From NCBI GenBank assembly GCA_041658245.1, contig JBBAAM010000006.1, forward strand, positions 37,377-101,376: 64,000 nt of DNA, read 5' to 3'. The position numbers and the translations under genes are program-made. Of this stretch, positions 28,595 to 37,851 are shown piece by piece. The stretch's first letter is position 1. Every line of letters starts with the position of its first letter. The stretch comes from Fen-1258 sp041658245 (GTDB lineage: Bacteria > Bacteroidota > Ignavibacteria > Ignavibacteriales > Melioribacteraceae). Under the pieces are notes generated by a model. That model was given only the letters and a program-made list of their open reading frames with translations, was not told the DNA's origin and ran no database searches.

Positions 28595-29116
28595 TTGAAA
28601 CGCTCCCTTTCAATCATAGAAAAATCAGATCCAACATTTTTTAAGGATGTCGGAGAATCTATTATCAAGTGGTTAGACCAGAATAAAAAGGCGCGGCAGA
28701 AACCGGGTACACAAAAAGAACTCTGCTTTATATTAGAGCGCAATCACCAGATAAGAACCAACACGGGACAGATATCCCGCTACATTCACGGCATCAATAA
28801 AATGCCGTCAAAGATAGAAAATGCAATTACAAATCTCGGGTTCAAATCGGATCTATTCGTTAAACACCACGCGTCCGCCGATGATAAACTTGCATTAGAT
28901 CTGCTTACCAAAGAAGATCTATTCAAACTGATCTATGAACAAAAATTATTATTGAACGAATGGAAAGAGATGAGCTTCCGGAATGATACCCGGTTCAGCA
29001 ATTTACAAAATGAAAATATTGATCTGGTAAAGATGAGCCGTAAACTTGTTGAAGAGAATGATAAATTAAGAAGTGAGATTCGGGAGTATAGAAAACAACT
29101 TAAAAAGGAAGAATAG
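28595..29116 (+). CDS. HTH and coiled-coil protein at the prophage right end
   Basis: A 173-residue protein that appears to use a TTG start directly after the upstream TAA. There is no ATG in the first 90 residues. The middle TQKELCFILERNHQIRTNTG then QISRYIHGINKMP is an XRE-like HTH, and residues 130-170 are a strong coiled coil (LQNENIDLVKMSRKLVEEND). The domain order resembles the repressor at 27540, although I see no direct sequence similarity. It is the last phage gene before host hbd. It may be a second regulator or the link to lysogeny maintenance. Confidence 0.55.
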   Translation: MKRSLSIIEKSDPTFFKDVGESIIKWLDQNKKARQKPGTQKELCFILERNHQIRTNTGQISRYIHGINKMPSKIENAITNLGFKSDLFVKHHASADDKLALDLLTKEDLFKLIYEQKLLLNEWKEMSFRNDTRFSNLQNENIDLVKMSRKLVEENDKLRSEIREYRKQLKKEE

Positions 29117-29238
29117 GAATCGAATAACAGTCTACATTTCCGCAACTCCGCAATTAATATTCTAACCAAGATTATTTTAATAACTTACAATTATAAAAAC
29201 ATCTCTGAAAAAGTGATAATATACATTATGAGCATATA

Positions 29239-30090
29239 TCAATATTCGAAAAAACCTTTTTTTGTTTTTCTACCTAATTTTCCTGCATTTACCATTTTCT
29301 TAAGTAATGGGCATGGTCTGTATTTAGAATCATTAAATCCTTCATATAGTACTTCCATTATAGCTAAACACACATCTAGTCCTATGAAGTCAGCTAATGT
29401 CAGTGGTCCCATTGGATGACTCATTCCTAATTTCATTACTGTATCAATATCTTCAGCTTTAGCTACTCCTTCATATAAAGCAAATATTGCTTCATTAATC
29501 ATAGGCATCAATATTCTATTAGAAATAAATCCAGGATAGTCATATACTTCAACGGGATTTTTACCAATTTTAATTGTTAATTCATAAATAGCATTAAAAG
29601 TTTCATCAGATGTAGAATATCCTCTAATTAATTCAACTAATTGCATAACTGGAACTGGATTCATAAAATGCATACCGATAAATCTATCACTTCTTATGTT
29701 TTTTCCTAATTCTGTTATTGATATTGAAGATGTATTAGATGCAATGATACAATTAGTATTTAATAAATCATTTAACTCTTTTAATAGAGATAATTTAGCT
29801 AATTTATTTTCAGATATAGCTTCTATAGTAAGATCAATATTTTTATCAATATTTTTATGCCCAATTATGGGAATAATATTTATTAAAAATTCGTTTTTTT
29901 GTTCGCGGGTTATTAAACCTTTCTTTATTTGCCTATCCATGTTATTGTTAATTGAGCTTATTCCTCGTTCAACAAATGCTTGCTCCGAGTCAACTAGAAT
30001 AACACTAAATCCATATTGTGAAAAGACATGAGCTATGCCACTACCCATTGTGCCTGCTCCAATTACAGCAATCTTATTAATCGAACTCAT
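29239..30090 (-). CDS. hbd: 3-hydroxybutyryl-CoA dehydrogenase
   Basis: A 283-residue cytosolic NAD-dependent enzyme that interconverts 3-hydroxyacyl-CoA and acetoacetyl-CoA in fatty-acid and butyrate metabolism. Rossmann motif VIGAGTMGSGIAHVFSQYGF at residues 8-27, the substrate segment HFMNPVPVMQLVELIRG near 140, the catalytic GKNPVEVYDYPGFISNRILM region and the dimerisation domain HPMGPLTLADFIGLDVCLAI. The end GRKTKKGFFEY is the usual C-terminus, so the gene is complete. It is the first host gene beside the prophage. The phage ends 122 bases away, so the 3' end of hbd may be the integration neighbourhood. Base composition is very AT-rich here. Confidence 0.93.
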   Translation of the reverse strand: MSSINKIAVIGAGTMGSGIAHVFSQYGFSVILVDSEQAFVERGISSINNNMDRQIKKGLITREQKNEFLINIIPIIGHKNIDKNIDLTIEAISENKLAKLSLLKELNDLLNTNCIIASNTSSISITELGKNIRSDRFIGMHFMNPVPVMQLVELIRGYSTSDETFNAIYELTIKIGKNPVEVYDYPGFISNRILMPMINEAIFALYEGVAKAEDIDTVMKLGMSHPMGPLTLADFIGLDVCLAIMEVLYEGFNDSKYRPCPLLKKMVNAGKLGRKTKKGFFEY

Positions 30091-30146
30091 ATTTAGCCTT
30101 TTATTGTTTTGAATACATTATATTTTGCAAAAAAGGAGGTATTCTT

Positions 30147-30989
30147 CTATGAATCTACTTCAAAAGAAAGACAACATTTCAATTTGCCGCATGGACCACT
30201 AAGTTTTCCCATGCTAGAAAGGAGGTTCTGATCATTTGCTAACTGTGTAGATATTCTCTTAAAACTAGATAAGAAGGATATACAGCAATATTCTCTACCG
30301 CATGTTCCTACCCCACCAATCTTTTTAGCTTCATCTCTAACACCTATCTGCCTTAATTCAATTCTTGTTTTAAATTCCGCTGCTAATTCTTTTGCTAATT
30401 CTCTAAAATCTACTCTTCCATTTGAAGTATAAAAGAAAAAAAGTTTTTTACGATCAAATTGGTAATGAATACTAACTAATTTCATGATTAAATTAAATTT
30501 TTCTATGGATGTACGGAAAAATGGAACCGCCTTTTCTTCATCTTGAATATTTTTCCTTACTCTTTCAAGATCCTCCACAGAAGCTTTTCTAACCATACTT
30601 GGTAGAGAATCGTCATACAATCCAAGATAATGTCTTTTAAGTTTTACCATTTCGCCAATTAACTTCACCTGAACGATTTCTATAGAATCATTATTTTGGA
30701 CAATGATAAAATCTTCAGGATAAATATTTATTTCTAAATTAGCTGGGATTTCTACAAAACCATTATTTAATAATCCATTACAAGAAACCTCTACAATATT
30801 CCTATTATCTATTATTATATTTTCACTGTAACATACTCCGCAAGTAAAACATGAGCTTACATTAATATGTCTAGTATTAATATTATTAATGATAATTGTT
30901 TCAATAAGGGAATTGTTTAGAGAATTATTTTGCTTATCATAGGATGGAATTATAGCAGGTTGTAGGTATTTAGAATCTATATGAAACAA
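30147..30989 (-). CDS. ricT: PSP1-domain protein RicT/YaaT
   Basis: A 280-residue protein with the PSP1 C-terminal domain: RTSIEKFNLIMKLVSIHYQF, FYTSNGRVDFRELAKELAAE, IELRQIGVRDEAKKIGGVGT and the Cys cluster CGREYCC...GPCGKLKCCL that in Bacillus RicT helps bind an iron-sulfur cluster. RicT/YaaT-type proteins act in RNA maturation and sporulation or biofilm control. It overlaps no gene and lies 3 bases downstream of holB, the arrangement also known in Bacillus (holB-yaaT). An extra N-terminal Cys pair (CFTCGVC) could bind metal. Function in this lineage is inferred. Confidence 0.87.
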   Translation of the reverse strand: MFHIDSKYLQPAIIPSYDKQNNSLNNSLIETIIINNINTRHINVSSCFTCGVCYSENIIIDNRNIVEVSCNGLLNNGFVEIPANLEINIYPEDFIIVQNNDSIEIVQVKLIGEMVKLKRHYLGLYDDSLPSMVRKASVEDLERVRKNIQDEEKAVPFFRTSIEKFNLIMKLVSIHYQFDRKKLFFFYTSNGRVDFRELAKELAAEFKTRIELRQIGVRDEAKKIGGVGTCGREYCCISFLSSFKRISTQLANDQNLLSSMGKLSGPCGKLKCCLSFEVDS

Positions 30990-30992
30990 GAC

Positions 30993-32108
30993 TTATTTCC
31001 TAATTGAGATAGAAGCTATTTCAAATATAAGGTTAAGGCAAACTACATTCAAGTTGATGTTTTTATCTTCATATTCTTCAATTTTATCAATTGTACTAAA
31101 AATATTCCGAACTATAGCCTGATCAAATCGCTCATTAAACTTTTCAAGTGTTTCCTTATAATCCTCAAAAAAGTATTTCATTAAAGAATATTTGTTACGC
31201 ACTACATCATTGAGCCATACTTTAATAAGTCGAGTAATTATTTTTATTGTGTCATTTTGGCTTTGTTTTATGATAATATTGAGTTCTCTATATGCCAGAT
31301 TATATTTTTTGCCAAGTGAAAATCTCAAAAATGATATTGTTTTTTCAAGTAAAATATTAAAATCTGTATTCAGTAAGCTAAGTGTAGAAGTAACTGATCC
31401 TTCTGAAAAATTAGATATTTTAGCAGCTGCTTCTATTCCAATAGAAAAATATTTTATAAGTATTGTTTTAATTAATTCAGCAGATAATGGTTCGAAATTA
31501 ATTTGCCAGCAACGTGATTGAATCGTGGGTAAAAGTTTATCTTTATTCGAGGTTAATAGAATAAATATTATCCCTTCTGGTGGTTCTTCTAAATTTTTTA
31601 ATAATGCATTCTGAGATTGATCATTCATTAAATGTGTATCTTCAATAATTACAAAACGATATTCAAGTTCATCTATAGCAGTGTTAACAAATTTCGTTAT
31701 CTCTCTAATACTATTTATTTTAATATTGTTAGCATCTTCAATAAATATTTTATGATAAGGATTTTTAGTTTTTTTTTCGATTTCGTCTGCTATAGTTAAT
31801 AATACTTCTTTAGATAATTTTTCTGTTGCATTATTGTCCCCCGTTTCCCCTTTCCCTCTAGGAAGTGGAATTATTAATTTTAAGTAAGGTTCTTGTAATG
31901 CAGATATTTTACGATAAATAATATCTGATTTTGATTGATCTGATTTTTGATTTAATATTTTAGCTAATTGAATTGCAGTAAAAAATTTTCCTACACCATC
32001 ATTTCCACAAAAAAGAAAGGCGTGTGATACACGCCTTGATTCACAAATTTTAGCTAATATTTCTTTAGCTTTTATTTGTCCTGGTATTTGATCCCATAAC
32101 TTGTTCAT
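30993..32108 (-). CDS. holB: DNA polymerase III delta' subunit
   Basis: A 371-residue clamp-loader subunit. AAA+ features: GQIKAKEILAKICESRRVSH, P-loop FLFCGNDGVGKFFTAIQLAK, IFIEDANNIKINSIREITKF, VIIEDTHLMNDQSQNALLKN, LEEPPEGIIFILLTSNKDKL with sensor-1-like Asn, and PTIQSRCWQINFEPL (SRC motif). The C-terminal half is helical. It loads the beta clamp together with gamma/tau and delta. Followed by ricT, preceded by a DUF2795 gene. Composition is AT-rich, as for hbd and ricT. Confidence 0.92.
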   Translation of the reverse strand: MNKLWDQIPGQIKAKEILAKICESRRVSHAFLFCGNDGVGKFFTAIQLAKILNQKSDQSKSDIIYRKISALQEPYLKLIIPLPRGKGETGDNNATEKLSKEVLLTIADEIEKKTKNPYHKIFIEDANNIKINSIREITKFVNTAIDELEYRFVIIEDTHLMNDQSQNALLKNLEEPPEGIIFILLTSNKDKLLPTIQSRCWQINFEPLSAELIKTILIKYFSIGIEAAAKISNFSEGSVTSTLSLLNTDFNILLEKTISFLRFSLGKKYNLAYRELNIIIKQSQNDTIKIITRLIKVWLNDVVRNKYSLMKYFFEDYKETLEKFNERFDQAIVRNIFSTIDKIEEYEDKNINLNVVCLNLIFEIASISIRK

Positions 32109-32122
32109 TCTTCTACCAAAAA

Positions 32123-32353
32123 TTACGACTTAAATTCGTCATCATCACTGTAAAAGAAATCTTCATCACTTGGGTAATCTGGCCAAATATCTTCGATTGT
32201 CTCATAAGGTTCATCCGAATCCTCTAACTCCAGTAAATTTTCAACTACTTCAAGCGGAGCTCCAATACGTTCAGCGTAATCTATTAATTCTTCCTTAGTA
32301 GCCGGCCACGGAGCGTCATCTAGATAAGATGCTAATTCGACGGTCCAAATCAT
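32123..32353 (-). CDS. DUF2795-type small acidic protein
   Basis: Start placed at ATG 32353 because a GGAG lies 8 bases upstream. An earlier TTG is also possible. The 76-residue product MIWTVELASYLDDAPWPATK, then EELIDYAERIGAPLEVVENL is a short helix-turn-helix-like DUF2795 domain, followed by an acidic tail of about 25 residues with many Asp and Glu. Members of this family are common in Chlorobi and Ignavibacteria and are of unknown function. It is sandwiched between holB and an M23 peptidase. Confidence 0.8.
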   Translation of the reverse strand: MIWTVELASYLDDAPWPATKEELIDYAERIGAPLEVVENLLELEDSDEPYETIEDIWPDYPSDEDFFYSDDDEFKS

Positions 32354-32376
32354 TGTCAATTCTCCTGAATGGTTTA

Positions 32377-33303
32377 TTATTTTTTGACAACTTCAAAAAT
32401 ATTTACATCATCATAAATAAAATTTCGTGGATCTAATGCGATACCATTATGTCTTACTTCGTAATGAAGGTGGGGACCTGTAGATAGTTTCCCGGAATTT
32501 CCAGAGTTTGCAATTAAATCTCCTCTTTTTACTTTTTGCCCTTTCTTAACATTGATTCCATCTAAATGAGCATATATTGTTCTGTAGCCATAACCATGTT
32601 CAATTTCTAATGTAAGTCCATAACCACTTCTCCATCCAACAAAATCAACTGTTCCACCACCGGGACAATATACTTTTGTACCAACATCTGTGATAAAATC
32701 AATACCGTTATGCATTCTCATTATCTTAAGTATTGGATGAAATCTCATCCCGAAGTCATCAGCCTGAGTTCCTACACAAGGTTTGATTGCAGGAAGCGCA
32801 TCATACATCTTTTCATTGTCTTTTAATGTCGTTTCAATTTCTTCGTAATTATTTTTCTCTAGTTTTACTTTTAGTGATATTTTATTTACGAATGCATCTA
32901 CATCTTCAAGATAGTTATCAATTTTACTTACACTTGATGTTTTAATCGGTACAAAAACACTTCCGCCAATACCATAAAGATTTTGATCAGTTTGAAGAGG
33001 TTCTAAATTTGCTTTTAATCTTAAATCATGACTCTGATTTGAAATTGCTGTAATTCTCTGATCTAACTGTTTGTAATCTTCTAATAGTTTATCAAATTTC
33101 TCTTTAAGAAGTACATTGTTCTTTTTAAGAGTTTTAACTTCCGAATCGGGATTGATAAATTCATTGAAAACCATAAAAGTGCCAAACATAAAGAAAGACA
33201 CCAATACGGAGAAAAATAAGACGAGAAATACAAATTTCTTATAGAAACTGCGTATTTCTACGAATTTCAGCTTAGTCTTTGAAAAGTAGTAAAATTTTTT
33301 CAT
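32377..33303 (-). CDS. M23-family metallopeptidase, membrane anchored
   Basis: A 308-residue envelope protein: one N-terminal transmembrane helix (YKKFVFLVLFFSVLVSFFMF), a coiled coil around residues 60-105, and a C-terminal LytM/M23 domain with GMRFHPILKIMRMHNGIDFI, the zinc ligands of the HxxxD type in HNGID and the GPHLHYEVRHNG motif. Such enzymes cleave peptidoglycan peptide bridges or act as activators of amidases. It is preceded by an intergenic gap of 65 bases and has hprK upstream. Confidence 0.92.
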   Translation of the reverse strand: MKKFYYFSKTKLKFVEIRSFYKKFVFLVLFFSVLVSFFMFGTFMVFNEFINPDSEVKTLKKNNVLLKEKFDKLLEDYKQLDQRITAISNQSHDLRLKANLEPLQTDQNLYGIGGSVFVPIKTSSVSKIDNYLEDVDAFVNKISLKVKLEKNNYEEIETTLKDNEKMYDALPAIKPCVGTQADDFGMRFHPILKIMRMHNGIDFITDVGTKVYCPGGGTVDFVGWRSGYGLTLEIEHGYGYRTIYAHLDGINVKKGQKVKRGDLIANSGNSGKLSTGPHLHYEVRHNGIALDPRNFIYDDVNIFEVVKK

Positions 33304-33368
33304 ATCAAATTAGGGTGCGAAGATAATAAATGATCTCCCTGTAGTCAAGAAATAAAAACGGAACAAAA

Positions 33369-34379
33369 TTATTCAAAATCATGCTCAAAATAATCTATTG
33401 CCCGATTCATTTCCTCATTTTTTAACTGAATTTTTTTTGTAATTCTATCTTGTAATACTTTAGCTGCATCGTAACCATAATGTTTAAGTAGATAATTGAG
33501 AGCAATAATTTCTGAGATAACAGTAATATTCTTACCGGGTATAATTGGTAACTGAACGTATGGTATTTCAATATCCATTAATGTTGTATATGAGTCATCC
33601 AAACCGGTTCTTGTATATTCTGTTTTATCATCCCATACTTCTAATTCAATCATAACCTCTAATCTTTTTTGAAATCTGATTGCTCTGATTCCAAACATAC
33701 TTCTTATATCTATTATTCCTATACCGCGTAATTCCATAAAATGTTTTACGAGATCAGTACCGGAACCCATAAGAATGCCTTCACCTTTTTTTGTAAGAAT
33801 TACAACATCATCTGCAACTAATCTATGCCCTCTTTCTACAAGGTCAAGCGCAACTTCGCTTTTACCTATTCCCGATTTACCTACAAATAACATTCCCACG
33901 CCATAAACATCAACAAAAGATCCGTGAATTGATAAACGCGGTGCAAACTGATCATCTAGAAAATCTGTAATAAAGTAAATTAATTTAGTTGTTGAATAAT
34001 CTGAACCGAAAATTGGTGTTTGATATTTATTAGCTAACTGAATCATCTCGGGAGTTGGAGAATTATCATTTGTAATTATAAGGCAAGGTATATTGAATTT
34101 AAATAATCTATCAAGTGATTTTACCCTTTCTGTTTCAGAAAGATTTGATAGATAACGTATTTCAGTGTTACCAAAAACTTGAACTCGGTTATGTGAAAAC
34201 AATTCCAAAAAACCAGCTAATGGAAGACCCGGTCTATGTAGATTAGGTTCTTTAATAAGTCTTTCAAAACCAACCTGTTCGTTTAGGAGTTTGATCTTGA
34301 ATCTATCTTTTGTGTTATTATAGAAAAACTCTACAGTGATACTTTCTTTTTTAGTAATATTTTTTTCATCAACTTTCAT
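33369..34379 (-). CDS. hprK: HPr kinase/phosphorylase
   Basis: A 336-residue enzyme that phosphorylates and dephosphorylates HPr on serine. Key features: N-terminal domain, P-loop LFVGKSGIGKSEVALDLVER near 155-175, followed by GHRLVADDVVILTKKGEG, IDIRSMFGIRAIRFQKRLEV (the family signature) and the C-terminal VKPGKNITVISEIIALN-like IPGKNITVISEIIALNYLLK. No full PTS sugar system is visible in the window. In FCB bacteria hprK often acts with nitrogen-type PTS proteins. The gene overlaps the hpf gene by 11 bases. Confidence 0.92.
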   Translation of the reverse strand: MKVDEKNITKKESITVEFFYNNTKDRFKIKLLNEQVGFERLIKEPNLHRPGLPLAGFLELFSHNRVQVFGNTEIRYLSNLSETERVKSLDRLFKFNIPCLIITNDNSPTPEMIQLANKYQTPIFGSDYSTTKLIYFITDFLDDQFAPRLSIHGSFVDVYGVGMLFVGKSGIGKSEVALDLVERGHRLVADDVVILTKKGEGILMGSGTDLVKHFMELRGIGIIDIRSMFGIRAIRFQKRLEVMIELEVWDDKTEYTRTGLDDSYTTLMDIEIPYVQLPIIPGKNITVISEIIALNYLLKHYGYDAAKVLQDRITKKIQLKNEEMNRAIDYFEHDFE

Positions 34380-34680
34380 TTTTAGGCCTTGTCAAACGTT
34401 TAGTTTTAATTTTCCTTAATTGCTTTCTAATTTTCTCTATCGCCATTGGAACAGATTTTTCAAACTCATCGCTTTCTGTTGAAACCGTAATTATTTTACC
34501 CGGAATTCGAAGAGTGATTTCGGACGTTTTAATACTATCCTTCAAATGTGTGAAGCTCAAAATAACTTTTGCATCTAGGATCTGATCGTTAAATTTTTCT
34601 AAGGATTTTACTTCATCACGAATAAAATTGTTTAATGAATTTTTAGCTTTAAACTTACGGGATGTGATTCTAATGTTCAT
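34369..34680 (-). CDS. hpf: Ribosome hibernation promoting factor, short form
   Basis: A 103-residue protein of the short HPF/YfiA type: MNIRITSRKFKAKNSLNNFI, then LEKFNDQILDAKVILSFTHL and RIPGKIITVSTESDEFEKSV, the S30AE fold that sits in the ribosomal decoding centre. It lacks the long C-terminal extension of hibernation factors that make 100S dimers alone. It overlaps hprK, an association also familiar from proteobacteria where hpf and PTS-related genes are neighbours. Confidence 0.87.
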   Translation of the reverse strand: MNIRITSRKFKAKNSLNNFIRDEVKSLEKFNDQILDAKVILSFTHLKDSIKTSEITLRIPGKIITVSTESDEFEKSVPMAIEKIRKQLRKIKTKRLTRPKNES

Positions 34681-34690
34681 AGCGACTCCT

Positions 34691-35584
34691 TTAAGATTTT
34701 GGATGTGCTTTTTTGTAAGATATTTTTAATCTCTCGATACTAACGTGAGTATAAATTTGAGTTGTTGAGAGGTTTTCATGACCTAAGATTTCTTTCACTG
34801 CCATAATATCTGCTTCCCTATCAAGCATATGTGTTGCAGCACTATGTCTTAAGATGTGCGGACTTTTTTTATCTATATCGGTTACAAGTGACAAATAATG
34901 CTTTACAATATGATAAACCGAGTGACGAGAAATTCTTTCTCCGGATTCATTCTTAAATAACGGCTCTGATCCGTTTGATGAAGTTGTACTTTTAAAATAC
35001 TCTTTTAATACAACAGCTGATTTCGATCCTAAAGGAACAATTCTAACTTTCGATCCTTTGCCCAATACTCTTACACTCATACTGTGAAAATCAATGTCTG
35101 CAAAATTGAGAGAACATAATTCAGAGACACGAAATGCACATCCATATAGTAATTCAAGTATTGCTTTTATCTTAATTGATGATTCGTCCTTCTTTTCATC
35201 CAGTAATCTATAAATTTCCAAAAAAGAGTCAAGACTAATTATTTCCGGTAATTTTCGTTTTACTTTTGGATTGGGGATTTTTGATATGGGATTATTTTCA
35301 ATAAGATCATTTCTTAGTGCAAAATTAAACAATCTTCTTAAGGCAGAAAGTTTTCTGGATATTGTGCTTTTCGTAACCCCCTTCTCACTAAGGTTTATTA
35401 CAAAATGCCGGATTGTCTTTTCAGTTATTCGATTGAAAGATGAGATTTCTCTATCATTACAAAATTTGATAAATTCATTTAGATCTCGAGTATAAGCATC
35501 AATTGTATTTTGTGATGCGCGGCTTATACCGGTAAGTTCGGAAAGCATTTGAGTTAATATTTCTTTAATCCCGAGCTGGTTCAT
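34691..35584 (-). CDS. xerC: Tyrosine recombinase XerC/XerD type
   Basis: A 297-residue chromosome-dimer recombinase: SAM-like N-terminal core-binding domain (TIDAYTRDLNEFIKFCNDRE) and a catalytic domain with RVSELCSL (Arg I near residue 150), the Lys region VRVLGKGSKVRIVPLGS, HILRHSAATHMLD (His-x-x-Arg), LGHENLSTTQIYTH (His and nucleophile Tyr). Length and lack of extra domains fit a housekeeping Xer, and it sits with topA in a conserved block, so I do not take it for the phage integrase. XerC versus XerD cannot be decided by eye. Confidence 0.87.
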   Translation of the reverse strand: MNQLGIKEILTQMLSELTGISRASQNTIDAYTRDLNEFIKFCNDREISSFNRITEKTIRHFVINLSEKGVTKSTISRKLSALRRLFNFALRNDLIENNPISKIPNPKVKRKLPEIISLDSFLEIYRLLDEKKDESSIKIKAILELLYGCAFRVSELCSLNFADIDFHSMSVRVLGKGSKVRIVPLGSKSAVVLKEYFKSTTSSNGSEPLFKNESGERISRHSVYHIVKHYLSLVTDIDKKSPHILRHSAATHMLDREADIMAVKEILGHENLSTTQIYTHVSIERLKISYKKAHPKS

Positions 35585-35609
35585 TTATAACCGGGTTGTT
35601 AGTTTATTA

Positions 35610-37838
35610 TTAAAACTCTTCTTCAGAAGTCTCTACAGCTTCTTCCTCTTCTTTAGGTTTCGGCATTGTCCAACTTGCGAAATCACAATCCGGATATTTA
35701 TTACATCCGTAAAATATTTTTCCGCGCTTGGTCCTCCTAGTAATTACTTCCCCATCGCTGCATTTGGGACACTTTAGACCAAGTGTTACAACTTTTGTGA
35801 AATCACAGTCCGGATATTTTTCACATCCGATAAATCTTCCAAATTTTCCTTCTCTAAAAACTGTTTTAGATCCGCACTTAGGACAAATTTCACCAGTCTC
35901 TTCCGGCGCTCCGCCATTAGGACTAAAATCTTTTAACGATTTAATATTTTTGCATTCGGGATAATTTGAACAAGCTAAAAACTTTCCAAAGCGGCCCATT
36001 TTAATATCCATATCCGAACCGCATTTATCACATTTTATTTTTTCAAGATTTGCTTCTACTTCAGCAAGTGTTTTGGAAAAAGGTTCATAAAAATCATTTA
36101 ATACTTTTAAGTAACCGATCTCCCCATCTGCAATAAGATCGAGTTCACCTTCCATTTGAGCAGTAAAGTTCACGTTAAAAATATTTCCAAAGTTCTTTAC
36201 AAGAATTGCATTTACTTTTCTGCCAAGTTCCGTCGGAATTAATTTACGGTCTTGTTGTTCAACATATTTTCGATCTATAATTGTCCCCATGATCATAGCA
36301 TAAGTACTCGGGCGTCCGATTCCATTACTTTCCAATTCTTTAATTAGAGAACTTTCGGTATATCTTGGAGGTGGTTTTGTAAAATGTTGATTCGGAGTCA
36401 ACTCTTCTAAATTCATTTTCTGATTTAATTCTAATCCGGCTGGAATTGATCCGCTGTTTCCATTTTGCTCGTTACTGTCTTCCAGATCTTCATCATAAAG
36501 TGTTAAGAAGCCATCAAACAGTATAGTAGTACCTGAGCTTCTAAAAACATATTCATCTGCTGAAATACTAACTGTTGTAGTTTCTAAACGTGCTGATTCC
36601 ATCTGACATGCTATAAATCTTTTCCAAATTAACTCGTAAAGTTTGAACTGAGCTTCATCTAAAAATTCTTTTACAAATTCCGGCGTGTATTTTAAGGAAG
36701 TAGGACGAACAGCTTCGTGAGCATCTTGAACATTCTTTTTATTTTTAGATTCATAGCCTTTTGCTTTTTCTGGTAAATAATTTTGACCATACTTTTCCGA
36801 TATAAAATTCCTTGCTTCTGATACAACATCCTCGCTTAATCTCATAGAATCCGTTCTCATATAAGTAATTAATCCGGTTGTGCCTTCACTGCCAAGATCA
36901 ATTCCTTCATAAAGCTGCTGAGCTAACATCATAGTTCTGCGAGGACGATAACGAAGTTTCCGTGATGACTCTACCTGTAGACTACTTGTAATAAACGGTG
37001 GATATGGATTTCTTCTGCTCTCTTTTTTAGAAAGATCGCTTATCGCATAATTATTTTTTGATCTTAGAGTTTCAGCAATTTTATTTGCTAACTCAGCTCC
37101 GGAAATTGCAAAGTTGGTTTTTAAGAATTCCTCCCAATCATCCTCGGTCATCTGAGGTTTTGGAGGAATTTTTATTTGCTTTCCGTTAACCTCATATAAC
37201 TTTGCTTTTATTTCTTGGCTTTTTTCGGTTTTAAAAACTGCTACAATTGACCAATATTCTGTTGAAACAAATTTTTCAATTTCATCTTCGCGTTCACAGA
37301 TCAATCTTAATGCAACAGATTGCACTCGTCCGGCGGAGAGCGAACTTCCGTATGCTTCTATAACTGCTCGCCATAAAAACGGACTAACTTGATAACCAAT
37401 AATTCTATCCATTACACGGCGGGCTCTTTGAGATGTAACAAGATGTTCATCAATTTTAATAGTATGATTTAAAGCTTCATTAACAGCTTTCTTTGTAATT
37501 TCATTGAACATAACGCGTTCAATTTTTTCTTTCTGTGCATCTGTTAAAATATCAACAACATCTTGTGCAATTGCTTCTCCCTCACGGTCAGGATCGGTTG
37601 CGATATAAATCTTATTTGATTTTCCCGCTAATGATCTGATTTTCTTAATTACATCACCTTTACCGCGGATATTTACCATCTTCGGTTCAAATCCATTTTC
37701 AAGATCAATACCAAGTTTTGTCTTTGGCAAATTTCTGATATGCCCTACTGTTGCTTCAACAATATAATTTTTACCGACGTACTTATTTATAGTCTTTGCT
37801 TTGGAAGGTGACTCCACCAGTATAAGATCTTTACTCAT
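35610..37838 (-). CDS. topA: DNA topoisomerase I
   Basis: A 742-residue type IA topoisomerase: Toprim domain LILVESPSKAKTINKYVGKN with IATDPDREGEAIAQDV near 80-95, active-site region GLITYMRTDSMRLS with Tyr at about 310, IGRPSTYAMIMGTI, and three C-terminal zinc ribbons at about 590-730, each a Cys4 set of the form C-P-K-C...C...YP-x-C. It relaxes negative supercoils. Smg is immediately upstream, and xerC immediately downstream. Confidence 0.95.
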   Translation of the reverse strand: MSKDLILVESPSKAKTINKYVGKNYIVEATVGHIRNLPKTKLGIDLENGFEPKMVNIRGKGDVIKKIRSLAGKSNKIYIATDPDREGEAIAQDVVDILTDAQKEKIERVMFNEITKKAVNEALNHTIKIDEHLVTSQRARRVMDRIIGYQVSPFLWRAVIEAYGSSLSAGRVQSVALRLICEREDEIEKFVSTEYWSIVAVFKTEKSQEIKAKLYEVNGKQIKIPPKPQMTEDDWEEFLKTNFAISGAELANKIAETLRSKNNYAISDLSKKESRRNPYPPFITSSLQVESSRKLRYRPRRTMMLAQQLYEGIDLGSEGTTGLITYMRTDSMRLSEDVVSEARNFISEKYGQNYLPEKAKGYESKNKKNVQDAHEAVRPTSLKYTPEFVKEFLDEAQFKLYELIWKRFIACQMESARLETTTVSISADEYVFRSSGTTILFDGFLTLYDEDLEDSNEQNGNSGSIPAGLELNQKMNLEELTPNQHFTKPPPRYTESSLIKELESNGIGRPSTYAMIMGTIIDRKYVEQQDRKLIPTELGRKVNAILVKNFGNIFNVNFTAQMEGELDLIADGEIGYLKVLNDFYEPFSKTLAEVEANLEKIKCDKCGSDMDIKMGRFGKFLACSNYPECKNIKSLKDFSPNGGAPEETGEICPKCGSKTVFREGKFGRFIGCEKYPDCDFTKVVTLGLKCPKCSDGEVITRRTKRGKIFYGCNKYPDCDFASWTMPKPKEEEEAVETSEEEF

Positions 37839-37851
37839 TATGAATTACCTT

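Larger units (their letters stand above)
1..29116. mobile_element. Lambda-like siphophage prophage, right-hand part
   Basis: A continuous run of phage genes fills this stretch: terminase, portal, protease-capsid, tail tube, tail chaperones, tape measure, replication, methylases and repressor. Order and orientation match lambda-type tailed phages, with late genes at low coordinates and a divergent immunity region at the right. The right border lies between the last phage gene (stop at 29116) and the host hbd gene (29239), but I could not define an att site. No integrase, holin or endolysin is recognisable, so the left end, probably holding lysis and integration genes, is outside the window. 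All structural genes look intact. Several intergenic gaps carry palindromes of chromosomal type, which suggests long residence. Confidence 0.93.

Noticed and set aside
1..29116. Search for holin, endolysin and integrase in the prophage
   Set aside because: None recognised. Small membrane peptides at 24.6 and 26.0 kb are in the early operon and lack a lysin partner, so I did not call them holins. These genes are expected left of the window.
34691..35584. XerC/D considered as the phage integrase
   Set aside because: Complete Xer-type length and order, neighbours hpf and topA, and 5.5 kb from the phage end. A housekeeping recombinase is the better explanation.
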